The position numbers were made by a program, and so were the translations under genes. From Micromonospora sp. RP3T (lineage in GTDB: Bacteria > Actinomycetota > Actinomycetes > Mycobacteriales > Micromonosporaceae): a stretch of 64,000 nt of DNA. This document shows positions 8,530-16,738 of this stretch, one piece after another; the stretch's first letter is position 1, and each line of letters begins with the position of its first letter. The notes under the pieces are model-generated. The model saw only the letters and a program-made list of their open reading frames with translations, did no database searches and was not told the origin of the DNA. The stretch is from contig NZ_PYPS01000006.1 in the NCBI RefSeq assembly GCF_003027925.1, forward strand, positions 62,001 through 126,000, in the 5' to 3' direction.

Positions 8530-9644
8530 ACCTGGCCGCACAGCCGCAGGTAGCCCCGGCCGTTCCAGCCGGCCACCGACACCTCGGCGGCCAGCCGGTC
8601 CGCGATCCGGGCCCGCAGCGCCCGGGCCGCGTCCAGCGTCGTCGCGACGCCGGGCGGCAGCGGCACCAGCCGCATGGCGACCGCCGGTCCGCCGGGCGCC
8701 GGCAGTCGCTCCGGCGCCACCCCGAGCGCGTCCCCGACCACCCGTTGCCCGTACGCGGCCAGCGCCGCGTTGTGCGCGCGCACCCGGTCCACGTCGAGGC
8801 TGCGCAGCGTGAACACGCCGACCGGGGCGGCCAGCCAACCGGTGTAGTCGTCGGTGGCCTGCCACTCGACCCGGGTGGGGAACCCGCTGCCCTGCTCCCA
8901 CGAGACGACGAGCGGCTGGATCCGCTCCCGCCACGGCTCCGCCACCACCAGCGCGGCGGTGCCGCGCGGCGCGTACGCCCACTTGTGCAGGTTGCCGACC
9001 CAGAAGTCGGCGCCGACCGACGCCACAGTGGCCGGCAGCATGCCCGGCGCGTGCGCCGCGTCCACCAGCACCGGCACCTCCCGTTCCCGGGCCACCGCGA
9101 CGAGCGCCGCCGCCGGGAACAGCCGGGCGGTCGGCGAGGTGAGCTGATCGACGATCAGCAACCGGGTCCGCCCGGGGCGCAGCCCGGCCCGGACGATCTC
9201 GACGATCTCCTCGTCGGTGGCCGTCAACGGCACCGGCAGGGTACGGGACACCGCCCCGGTCCGCTCGCACTCCCGGGCCACCGACAGGGCGACCGCGCCG
9301 TACCCGTGGTCGGTGGTCAGCACCTCGTCGCCGGGGCGCAGCCCCAGCGACTGCAACACCACGGCCGCGCCGGTGGTGGCGTTGCCGACCAGGGCAGTGC
9401 CGTCCGGGTCGGCGCCGAGGAAGGTGGCCAGGTGCCGCCGGGCGTGGGTGATCCGGTCGACCAGGCCCGGGCCGAAGAACCGCATCGGGTTGGCTTCCAT
9501 CTCGTCGCGCAGCCGCTGCTGGGCGCGCTGCACGACGACCGGCACGGCACCGTACGAGCCGTGGTTGAGGTGGCTGACGGACGGGTCGAGGGAGAAGAGC
9601 AGTCGAGCCCCGGGAATCGGCTCGGGCGGCTGCGGCACCGTCAT
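8463..9644 (-). CDS. Class V aminotransferase (isopenicillin-N epimerase-like)
   Basis: A 393-residue PLP enzyme. It has HLNHGSYGAVP at the N-terminus, the substrate-phosphate region VGNATTGA, the Asp of VLVDAAHAPG and the Schiff-base lysine in WVGNLHKWAYAPRGTA. It belongs to the cysteine desulfurase / isopenicillin epimerase fold; the exact reaction is not predictable, and a beta-lactam role is not implied. The gene is monocistronic and convergent with the M23 gene, overlapping it by 67 bases. Confidence 0.88.
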   Translation of the reverse strand: MTVPQPPEPIPGARLLFSLDPSVSHLNHGSYGAVPVVVQRAQQRLRDEMEANPMRFFGPGLVDRITHARRHLATFLGADPDGTALVGNATTGAAVVLQSLGLRPGDEVLTTDHGYGAVALSVARECERTGAVSRTLPVPLTATDEEIVEIVRAGLRPGRTRLLIVDQLTSPTARLFPAAALVAVAREREVPVLVDAAHAPGMLPATVASVGADFWVGNLHKWAYAPRGTAALVVAEPWRERIQPLVVSWEQGSGFPTRVEWQATDDYTGWLAAPVGVFTLRSLDVDRVRAHNAALAAYGQRVVGDALGVAPERLPAPGGPAVAMRLVPLPPGVATTLDAARALRARIADRLAAEVSVAGWNGRGYLRLCGQVYNTPEEYDRLAVRLPALLAKG

Positions 9645-9687
9645 CCGTCGATGGTAGCCCGCCGTGGATCACCGCCGGCCGGTTCCG

Positions 9688-10701
9688 TCAGGCCCGCGGG
9701 TGCGCCTGCCGGTAGGCCGCCCGCAGCCGTTCGACCGAGACGTGCGTGTAGATCTGCGTGCTGGCCAGCGACGAGTGCCCGAGCAACTCCTGCACGGCGC
9801 GCAGGTCCGCGCCGCCTTCGAGCAGATGGGTGGCGGCCGAGTGGCGCAGCCCGTGCGGGGTCACCCGCGGCACGCCGGCCGCGGCGGTCCAGCCGGCCAC
9901 GATCCGCCGGGCGGTTGTCGGGTTCAGCCGTCCGCCCCGGGCCCCGAGCAGCAGCGCGCGGCCCGAGCCGGGCACCACCAGGGCGGGCCGGCCGGCGTCG
10001 AGCCACGCGTCCAGTGCGCGCTGCGCCGGGACCCCGTACGGCGCCGCCCGTTCCCGGCCGCCCTTGCCCAGCACGCGTACCACCCGGCGGGCCTGGTCGA
10101 CGTCCGTGACGTCCAGGCCGCACGCCTCGCTGACCCGCACCCCGGTGCCGTAGAGCAGTTCGAGCAGCAGCCGGTCCCGCAGCAGCACCGCCTCGGGCGT
10201 GCCGGCCCCGGCGTCCGCGTCGGCTTCGGTCTCGGCGGGCAGTCCCGGGTTCCGGTCGGCGGCCTCGGCGGCCCGTGCCGGGGCGTCCATCAGGTCGGCG
10301 GCCTGATCGGCGCGCAGGACGGTGGGCAGGTCCCGGCGGGCCCGGGGGCTGGCCAGCGGCGCGGCGACGTCGCCGGGGAGCAGGCCGGCCCGGTGCGCCC
10401 AGGCGCTGAACGTCCGGGCGGCGGCGGCCCGCCGGGCCAGCGTCGTCCGGGCGGTCCCCATGGTCCGCTGCCGGGCCAGCCAGCTGCGCAGCACCGCGAG
10501 GTCCAGTTCGGGCAGGTCGGTGCAGCCCATCCGCACCGCGTGGTCCAGCAGTGCGACCACGTCCGTGACGTACGCCCGGACGGTGTGCGCGGAGCGGTTC
10601 CGCACCCGGGACAGGTGGTCGGCGAAGTCGTCCACCGCCGCACGCATGGCGGTGGGCAGCGCCGCGTGGCGGTCGCGGGTGCCGCCGCCTCGTCCGCTCA
10701 T
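9688..10701 (-). CDS. xerC: Tyrosine recombinase XerC
   Basis: A 337-residue recombinase. The N-terminal SAM-like core-binding domain begins near MRAAVDDFADHLSRVRNRSAHT; the catalytic domain carries Arg in YGTGVRVSEACGL, the beta-hairpin lysine in GKGGRER, HGLRHSAATHLL, the second His in LGHSS and the nucleophile Tyr in TQIYTHVS. An acidic, Ala-rich insert of about 30 residues separates the domains. XerC resolves chromosome dimers with XerD at dif. The ATG at 10701 is preferred; the frame is open for another ~1 kb with no homology. Confidence 0.93.
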   Translation of the reverse strand: MSGRGGGTRDRHAALPTAMRAAVDDFADHLSRVRNRSAHTVRAYVTDVVALLDHAVRMGCTDLPELDLAVLRSWLARQRTMGTARTTLARRAAAARTFSAWAHRAGLLPGDVAAPLASPRARRDLPTVLRADQAADLMDAPARAAEAADRNPGLPAETEADADAGAGTPEAVLLRDRLLLELLYGTGVRVSEACGLDVTDVDQARRVVRVLGKGGRERAAPYGVPAQRALDAWLDAGRPALVVPGSGRALLLGARGGRLNPTTARRIVAGWTAAAGVPRVTPHGLRHSAATHLLEGGADLRAVQELLGHSSLASTQIYTHVSVERLRAAYRQAHPRA

Positions 10702-10953
10702 GCCCACCCCGTCGTCGATCCCGCGCTCGCCGCCAGTCGTCGGAGTCAGCCTACGGGCGCCGTTCGGGTGCCAACAGGCGTACGCGCCCCGCGCCGCAAT
10801 CCGTCGAACGGCCGGTCCATTGTGGTCCGGCGGACACAAAGCCGGATATCGAGACCTGTCGGTGCCGGCGTCGTTGCCAACCACATGCTCCAGCCTCAAG
10901 GATGAGGGCCACGCGACACGTGCGGTGCCCTGCGGGCGACCGTGGGTGTCCCG

Positions 10954-10965
10954 GTGTCGCGACAC
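10954..10965. promoter_or_regulatory. 12-bp perfect palindrome, candidate operator
   Basis: GTGTCGCGACAC is self-complementary over all 12 bases and lies 299 bp upstream of the ALF-repeat gene start, just before the small ORF. Such a site is typical of a dimeric helix-turn-helix regulator, but no cognate regulator gene is adjacent. Confidence 0.4.
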
Positions 10966-10983
10966 GATCCACGGGGGGATCTG

Positions 10984-11067
10984 ATGAGTGAGCCGGTGCT
11001 GCCCATGAGGCATGCCCATGCGGCCCAGGCGTTGCCGCGTCAGCGAACACGTACGCCGTCGCACTAG
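10984..11067 (+). CDS. Possible 27-residue small ORF upstream of the toxin gene
   Basis: ATG at 10984 follows ACGGGGGGATCTG, a strong ribosome-site context, and runs to TAG with a basic, His-rich C-terminus (QRTRTPSH). It has no homology that I recognise. It could be a leader ORF controlling the downstream secreted-toxin gene, 196 bases away, or chance. Its codon third positions are GC-rich, but it is too short to judge. Confidence 0.3.
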   Translation: MSEPVLPMRHAHAAQALPRQRTRTPSH

Positions 11068-11263
11068 GTCCGCCGGGCCCGGGCCGATCCGTCCGCCGCG
11101 TTCGGCGGCCGACCGCCCGACGGTGTGGAACTTCCGGAGTGCTCCCGAGGAACGGCTCACGGCGCATCGACCGTGCGGCCGGCCGTTCGGTGCTGCGTCG
11201 TCCCGGTCGACGGCCGGTGCGATCGGTTCAGCGTCACCACCACCTTCGACAACGGGGAGAGGC

Positions 11264-14200
11264 ATGCGAACAACAGGCAGATGGCGGCAGCGGTCGCGCT
11301 GGTGGCGCTTCGGGACGGCGGCGGTGGCGGGCATCGTCGCCACCGGTGCGCTGGTGGCGCCCGCGCGGGCGGCCGAGACCGCGCCCGAGATCGACGCGCG
11401 CGGGACCGCGTTGACGATGATGCTGACGGGTGACACGAACGTCTCCCGCGCCGCGCAGGTCGCGTTGGTCGGCTCCGACGCGGAGGTCGTCGAGTTCCTG
11501 CGCACCGGGCTGCGCGTCGCCGGTGACCAGGACGACACGGTCCGGATCGAGGAGATGATCGCCCTGGGCGGTCCGTCCCTCACCCAGGCGGCGCAGGCCG
11601 CCCTCGCCGGCAGCACCGCGGAGCGGCAGGCATTCCTGGCCACCGGCTGGGAGGCGCCCTGGCAGACGGACGAGCGGATCCGCCTGGGCCGCGTCATCTC
11701 GGTCGGCGGCTCCACCGTCCAGCGGGCGGGACAGGCCGCGCTGAACGCCGGTGACGACGCCATCACCGAGTTCCTCAGCACCGGTCAGTTCGCCGCGCAG
11801 GAGGCCGACGACCGCATCCGGGTCGGGCAGATCATGTCCGCGGGCGGGCCCGAGGTCCGGGCCGCCGCGCAGACGGCGCTCAACGGCACCGCCGAGGACC
11901 TGCGCGAGTTCATCGAGTACGGGCAGCACGTCGCGCGGGCCCGCGACGCCGAGCTGTTGAGCGTGTCCCAACTGGCCGGCCTGGCGAAGGAGGCCAGCCA
12001 GCTCGCCGCCGCCGAGACGCAGCAGGCCGAGGACAACGCGCAGCAGGCGGTCCGGGCGGCTGCCGCCGCGAAGGCGGCGGCCGAACGGGCGGCTGCCGAG
12101 ACGGCCGCGGCCAAGGACTCCGCCACCAAGGCATCGGCGGCGGCGGGCCGGGCCGCCGACTCGGCGGCCCGGGCGGCGAAGGCGGCGCAGACCGCGATCG
12201 GTGCGGCGAATGCCGCCTCGGCCTCCGCCCGGGTGGCCTCACAGGCCGCGGCGAAGGCCGCCAACGCCGCGGCCCTGGCGGGCGACGCGGCAGCTCGCGC
12301 GCAGAGTGCCGCCTCGGCGGCGTCGTTGGACGCCGGCAAGGCGGCCGACGCGCGGGCGGCGGCGAAGCGCGCCCGGGACGCCGCGGCCGGCGCACGTCGG
12401 GCCGCGGATGCGGCCAAGCAGGCCGGCGTCGCCGTGCGGGCGGCGGCCGATGCCGCCACCGCGGCCGGTGGCGCCGTGACGAATGCCGAAGCGGCTGCCG
12501 CCGCTGCCCAGCAGGCGGCCGGACAGGCCGGTGTGTCGGAGGCCGAGGCCGCTCGGGCCCGGGCCGCCGCTGCCCGGGCCAAGGCACAGGCCGCAGCCGC
12601 GAGGCGCGCGGCCAACTCGGCGCAGTCGTTGGCCCGGCAGGCTGCCACGGCGGCCGACGACGCGCAACGATTCGCCACCAACGCCGCCGTGCACGCCGAC
12701 GCCGCTGCCGTGGCGGCGGAGGAGGCGGCCGACCAGGCCGGGCAGGCCGCGGGCGCGGCGGCGCGGGCGACCGCGCACGCGGCCGCCGCGATGACGGCGG
12801 CCAACGCCGCCGCGGACGCGGTGGCGAAGGCGCAGGTGGTCGAGGAGCAGGCCCGCGTGGCCGACGAGGAGCGGCTCGCCGCCCTCACCGACCAGGCGGT
12901 GTTCGAGGCGGAGCAGGCCCGGGAGGAGGAGCAGGAACGGCTCGGCAAGGCCGCCTGGGACGCCGAGGAGCAGACCCGCCGGGACGCCGAGACGGCGCAG
13001 TGGCTGACGGAGGCCCGGGCTGCCGGAGCACCCCGTGCGGTGGTGGTCAGGAATGGCCGTCTGGCTGCGGCACGGCTCGCGGTCAGCGGCGGTTCGTGGT
13101 CGAAGGCCGCTGCCGAGCGGGCCCTGGTGGGCAACGAGGAAGACGTCATCCAGTACGTGGCGGTCGGCGCCGACCTCGCGGCGGAGCAGGACGACCGGGC
13201 CAAGGTCGGACTGGTCGCCGACAGCGCCGACAAACCGGCCCTCAAGGTGGCCGCCGAGCAGGCGCTCTCCGCGCCGATCGCCCAGGTCCGGGAGTTTTTG
13301 CGCACCCGCGCCTACCCGGACAAGGAGACCGACGACCGGGTGAAGATCGCCCAGATCATCACCGCCGGGGGGACCACGACGAAGGCGGCCGGACAGGCCG
13401 CGCTCAACGGCACGGACGCCGATCGGCAGGCGTTCCTCAGCAGTGGGCAGTTCGACGCGGCAGAGACCGACAACCGCATCCTGGTCGCCCAGGCCATCAG
13501 CGCCGGAGGCCCCGAGGTGAAGGCGGCCGGGCGCATCGCGCTCGCCGGGCCGCGTTCCGCGATCCGGCACTTCCTCCAGGTCACCCGGTTCAAGGCCGCG
13601 CAACGCGACGCCGAGGCGACGGCGCACGCGTCCAAGATCAGAGCGATGATCCTGGAGGCGGCACGCGATTCGAGGACCGCGTTCAAGGAGGCGGCGAAGG
13701 CGGCCGAGGCCGCCGCGCTGGCGCGCAACGCGGCCTCGGAAGCGGCCGGGTACGCCTCGCAGGCGGCCGAGTCCGCGCGCCAGGCCGACGGCTACGCGGC
13801 ACAGGCTGCCGACGCGGCGGCGCAGGCGAGGCAGTCCGCCAATCAGGCTGCCGCCTCGGCGCAGACGGCACGGGACGCGGCTGCCCGGGCCGCCCAGGCC
13901 GCGGCCAGCGCGGACGTCTACGCCAAGCAGGCGACCGCGTCGTCGTACCGGGCCCGGGCGTCCGCCGACAAGGCGCAGCGGGCGGCCGCGGACGCCCAGG
14001 CGTCGGCCGAGGCGGCCGGCAAGGACGCGGCCGAGGCAGCCCGACTGGCGGCCGATGCGGTCCGGATCAGCGTGGAGAAGCAGCGGGCCGAGGAGAAGGC
14101 ACGCCGGGAGGCGGGCCAGGCCGACCCGACGCCGCTGCCGGAGTGCAACCTCGCGTACAAGCTGCACGGCATCCACTGCAGTGGCGGCGAGTTGCTCGAC

Positions 14201-14983
14201 GCGCTGGCCAACGGCGAGAACGCGTGCACGTTGCAGTTCGGCCACCGGCCCATCTGCGATGAGGTGATGCAGTACTACGACGAGAAGAACGCGCACGAGC
14301 GCGAGCAGGCGATGGTGATCATCCAGTTGGTGCTCGCGGTCTGCGGGTTCATCCCGGTGGCCGGTGAGGTCTGCGACGGGCTCGACGCGGTCATCGCACT
14401 GCTGAACGGGGACAGGACGGGAGCGGCGCTGAGCTTCCTGGCGATGATCCCCGGCGCCGGTGAGCTGTTCGGGGGCGCCCGCGCGGTGGATCTGCTCCGG
14501 CAGCTCAAGCGGTTCAAGAAGACCGGTTGCATCGTCGGCGCGGCCACCGCCGGGCTGACGCGGATGGCCGCGACCGCCGACGGCGGCTGTGAGAAGTTCC
14601 CGAACCAGATGGCCGATCTCCTGCAGCAGGAGCTCAAGCTCGTCGACGACCTGGGGGTCCGGCCCAGTCGCCCGGGCACCCCGGAGTTCGACCGGGCGAT
14701 CAACGCCGACGCCACCGAGATGGGCAAGGTCAAGTGGGCGGTGCTCACGGATGGCACCCTGGTGGTGGTGCCGAAGTTCGTGGGCAGGCAGGAGATCCCG
14801 CACACCGCCCTGACCCGCGGTGCCGACGTGCTGGCCGCCGGGGAAGCGGTGGTGGTGGGCAACGCCCGGGACGGCTACTGGGGGGTGGAGATCGACGTGC
14901 ACAGCGGTCACTACAAGCCCTCCGCCGGGTCCAAGAAGCGCGGCGTCGACGCCTTCGCGAAGCTCGGCGTCATCTTCCGGTGA
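11264..14983 (+). CDS. Giant secreted ALF-repeat protein with toxin-like C-terminal domain
   Basis: 1239 residues. The Sec-type signal ends near residue 36 (ALVAPARA). Residues ~45-233 are four to five ALF repeats (PF03752 type: A-A-x-x-A-L-x-G ... F-L), for example AAQVALVGSDAEVVEFLRTG. Residues ~233-583 are an Ala-dominated coiled-coil-like stalk. ALF repeats return at ~600-780, followed by a second Ala-rich stalk to ~950: a duplicated module. Residues ~960-1086 hold a Cys-containing segment and the hydrophobic element CGFIPVAGEVCDGLDAVIAL, which resembles polymorphic-toxin pre-toxin regions. The last ~130 residues carry KVKWAVLTDGTLVVVPKFV and VEIDVHSGHYKPS, a pattern I associate with polymorphic-toxin nuclease-like ends, without being able to name the family. 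The ATG at 11264 follows GGGGAGAGGC. Its stop overlaps the next start (GTGA). Confidence 0.85.
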   Translation: MRTTGRWRQRSRWWRFGTAAVAGIVATGALVAPARAAETAPEIDARGTALTMMLTGDTNVSRAAQVALVGSDAEVVEFLRTGLRVAGDQDDTVRIEEMIALGGPSLTQAAQAALAGSTAERQAFLATGWEAPWQTDERIRLGRVISVGGSTVQRAGQAALNAGDDAITEFLSTGQFAAQEADDRIRVGQIMSAGGPEVRAAAQTALNGTAEDLREFIEYGQHVARARDAELLSVSQLAGLAKEASQLAAAETQQAEDNAQQAVRAAAAAKAAAERAAAETAAAKDSATKASAAAGRAADSAARAAKAAQTAIGAANAASASARVASQAAAKAANAAALAGDAAARAQSAASAASLDAGKAADARAAAKRARDAAAGARRAADAAKQAGVAVRAAADAATAAGGAVTNAEAAAAAAQQAAGQAGVSEAEAARARAAAARAKAQAAAARRAANSAQSLARQAATAADDAQRFATNAAVHADAAAVAAEEAADQAGQAAGAAARATAHAAAAMTAANAAADAVAKAQVVEEQARVADEERLAALTDQAVFEAEQAREEEQERLGKAAWDAEEQTRRDAETAQWLTEARAAGAPRAVVVRNGRLAAARLAVSGGSWSKAAAERALVGNEEDVIQYVAVGADLAAEQDDRAKVGLVADSADKPALKVAAEQALSAPIAQVREFLRTRAYPDKETDDRVKIAQIITAGGTTTKAAGQAALNGTDADRQAFLSSGQFDAAETDNRILVAQAISAGGPEVKAAGRIALAGPRSAIRHFLQVTRFKAAQRDAEATAHASKIRAMILEAARDSRTAFKEAAKAAEAAALARNAASEAAGYASQAAESARQADGYAAQAADAAAQARQSANQAAASAQTARDAAARAAQAAASADVYAKQATASSYRARASADKAQRAAADAQASAEAAGKDAAEAARLAADAVRISVEKQRAEEKARREAGQADPTPLPECNLAYKLHGIHCSGGELLDALANGENACTLQFGHRPICDEVMQYYDEKNAHEREQAMVIIQLVLAVCGFIPVAGEVCDGLDAVIALLNGDRTGAALSFLAMIPGAGELFGGARAVDLLRQLKRFKKTGCIVGAATAGLTRMAATADGGCEKFPNQMADLLQQELKLVDDLGVRPSRPGTPEFDRAINADATEMGKVKWAVLTDGTLVVVPKFVGRQEIPHTALTRGADVLAAGEAVVVGNARDGYWGVEIDVHSGHYKPSAGSKKRGVDAFAKLGVIFR

Positions 14984-15564
14984 TTGCCGACTGGAAGCAG
15001 GTGACGAGGCTCGACCTGTCGGGCCTCGTCACCTGGCTCCGTTCCACCGCGCCGGAGCACGTGCGGTGGACGGGCAACGAATGGTTGGGCGTGCTGGAAC
15101 GTCTCACGGCGTACCTCACCGACGAGGTGGCCGGGGCGCCGGTGCCGGACTGGCCGGCGCTCTCCGCCGCGTATGACGTGGTGCTGGCCCGGGCCCGGGC
15201 GGCCGGCGGCATCGACGAGCGCGAGGCAGTCGTCCGGCGGCTGCTGGTGACCGCCGCCGCGGTGGACCGCGCACACCGTGACCCGTCGATCCCGCTGCTG
15301 GATCCCCGGTTCGCGCTGGCCGGCCTTGCGGCCGTCATGCCGATGTCCACCCCGGAGGCGGTCGAGGTCGCCCCGCGCTGGCGTGAACTGGCCCCGGACG
15401 AGATGCGTCGGCTGTTGCGCGCGGCCGGCCTGGTGACGGCGGCCGGGATGCTGGCGCCGCACCTGGCGGATGCGGACCCGGGGACCCGGGATCTCGTCGC
15501 GGAACTGGAGACCTGGGAACGGAACGTGCTCACCCATCTCCGGTCCGAGCGTCCGTCCGCCTGA
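14980..15564 (+). CDS. Probable immunity protein for the ALF-repeat toxin
   Basis: 194 residues, starting at GTG 14980 inside the toxin stop codon (GTGA), so the two proteins are translationally coupled. It is Trp- and Leu-rich with probable all-helical content (VTRLDLSGLVTWLRSTAPEH, WLGVLERLTAYL), has no signal peptide and no recognised domain. A small cytosolic protein directly after a polymorphic toxin is the standard position of an immunity gene; the function is inferred from this position. The last 35 bases overlap the opposing dprA gene. Confidence 0.6.
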   Translation: MIADWKQVTRLDLSGLVTWLRSTAPEHVRWTGNEWLGVLERLTAYLTDEVAGAPVPDWPALSAAYDVVLARARAAGGIDEREAVVRRLLVTAAAVDRAHRDPSIPLLDPRFALAGLAAVMPMSTPEAVEVAPRWRELAPDEMRRLLRAAGLVTAAGMLAPHLADADPGTRDLVAELETWERNVLTHLRSERPSA

Positions 15565-16738
15565 CGGTCGCCGGCGGGGGCGCCAACGCGTACCCGCCGT
15601 CGCGGCGCACCACGAGGTGCAGTTCCTCCAGCAGCGACAGCTTCCGCATGGCCGCCCGGATGTCCACGCCGGCCCGGGCGGCCAGCGCCTCCAGCCCGAT
15701 CACGCCGCGGCGCGGAAACGTCTCCACCAGCAGCGTGGCCTCGTCGTCGAGCTGGTCGGTGGGCCGGCTCGGCCCGCGTACGGGCGGGGCGAGGTCCGCG
15801 CCGATCCGGCCCACCTCCTCCAGCACGTGTGCCACGCCGGTGACCAGGCGGGCCCTCGGTTCCTCGCGGAGGATCTCGTGCGCGCCGACGGACATGGCCG
15901 ACGTGACCGGACCCGGAACGACCATGGCCGGGCGGTCGAGGGCGAGCGCCCGTCTCGTCGTCTGGGTCGCCCCGCTGCGGGCCGACGCCTCCACCAGCAC
16001 GGTGCCGAGGGTGCCGGCGGCGATCACGCGATTCCGGATGAGGAACCGGGGACGCAACGGCTCCGCCCCGGGCAGCCATTCGCCGAGCAGCAACCCGGTC
16101 TCGGCGATCCGGTCGAAGAGCGCGGCGTTACCCAGCGGGTAGGGCCGGTCGATCCCGCACGCCAGGACGCTCACCGTCACCCCGCCGGCGTTCAGCGCGC
16201 CCCGGTGCGCCGCCGCGTCGACGCCGAAGGCGCCCCCGGAGACCACGGTCCAGCCCCGGTCGGCGAGACCGTAGCCGAGTTCGGTCGCCACGTGCAGGCC
16301 GTACGCGGTCGCGGCCCGGGCGCCGACCACGGCCACGGAACGCTCCAGGGATTCGTCCAGTCGCGGGGCGCCGCGCAGCCACAGGCACAGCGGCGGGGCG
16401 GTTTCCAGGTCCACCCGCCGGCTGGCGTCGGGCAGCCGGAGACGGCGCAGGTCGGCGAGTCGAGCCGGCCACTCGGCGTCCTCCGGGCAGATGACGCGGG
16501 CACCGAGCCGTTCCGCGCGGGCCAGCGCGTCGGCGGCGACGCCGCGTGCGTCACCGCCGGCGCGGCGGGCCGCCACGGTGGCGCGGAGCCGGTCCTCGGG
16601 CGCGCCGCCGTCGAGCAGCAGGTCCAGCGTGGCTATCGGGCCGATCGAGTCCACCAGCCGGTACACGGTCCAGGTGCCGGGCTCGGTGAGCCAGGTCAAC
16701 GCCAGTCGGGCGAGCAGCCGCTCCTCCCCGGTGCTCAT
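15530..16738 (-). CDS. dprA: DNA-processing protein DprA (Smf)
   Basis: 402 residues. The Rossmann-like DprA core is clear: VAVVGARAATAYGLHVATELGYGLA, VVSGGAFGVDAAAHRGAL, ACGIDRPYPLGNAALF and FLIRNRVIAAGTLGTVLVEA, followed by a C-terminal winged-helix segment (RGVIGLEALAARAGVDIRAAMRKL). DprA loads RecA onto incoming single-stranded DNA. The start overlaps the comM stop (ATGA), giving the operon yraN-comM-dprA. Confidence 0.95.
   Translation of the reverse strand: MSTGEERLLARLALTWLTEPGTWTVYRLVDSIGPIATLDLLLDGGAPEDRLRATVAARRAGGDARGVAADALARAERLGARVICPEDAEWPARLADLRRLRLPDASRRVDLETAPPLCLWLRGAPRLDESLERSVAVVGARAATAYGLHVATELGYGLADRGWTVVSGGAFGVDAAAHRGALNAGGVTVSVLACGIDRPYPLGNAALFDRIAETGLLLGEWLPGAEPLRPRFLIRNRVIAAGTLGTVLVEASARSGATQTTRRALALDRPAMVVPGPVTSAMSVGAHEILREEPRARLVTGVAHVLEEVGRIGADLAPPVRGPSRPTDQLDDEATLLVETFPRRGVIGLEALAARAGVDIRAAMRKLSLLEELHLVVRRDGGYALAPPPATVRRTDARTGDG

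Larger units (their letters stand above)
10702..11263. other. 562-bp intergenic region between xerC and the ALF-repeat gene
   Basis: This is the divergent control region. It contains an imperfect inverted repeat TTGTGGTCCG/CGGACACAA (10820-10839), the exact 12-bp palindrome GTGTCGCGACAC (10954-10965), and a short ORF with a strong ribosome site at 10984. The remainder shows no recognisable gene, and no tRNA or IS remnant was seen. Confidence 0.6.

Noticed and set aside
8463..9644. Isopenicillin N epimerase and a beta-lactam gene cluster
   Set aside because: Only the fold is similar; no biosynthetic genes are nearby.
12239..14911. Long minus-strand frame opposite the ALF-repeat gene
   Set aside because: A mirror of the Ala-rich coding strand; no signal peptide, ribosome site or domain.
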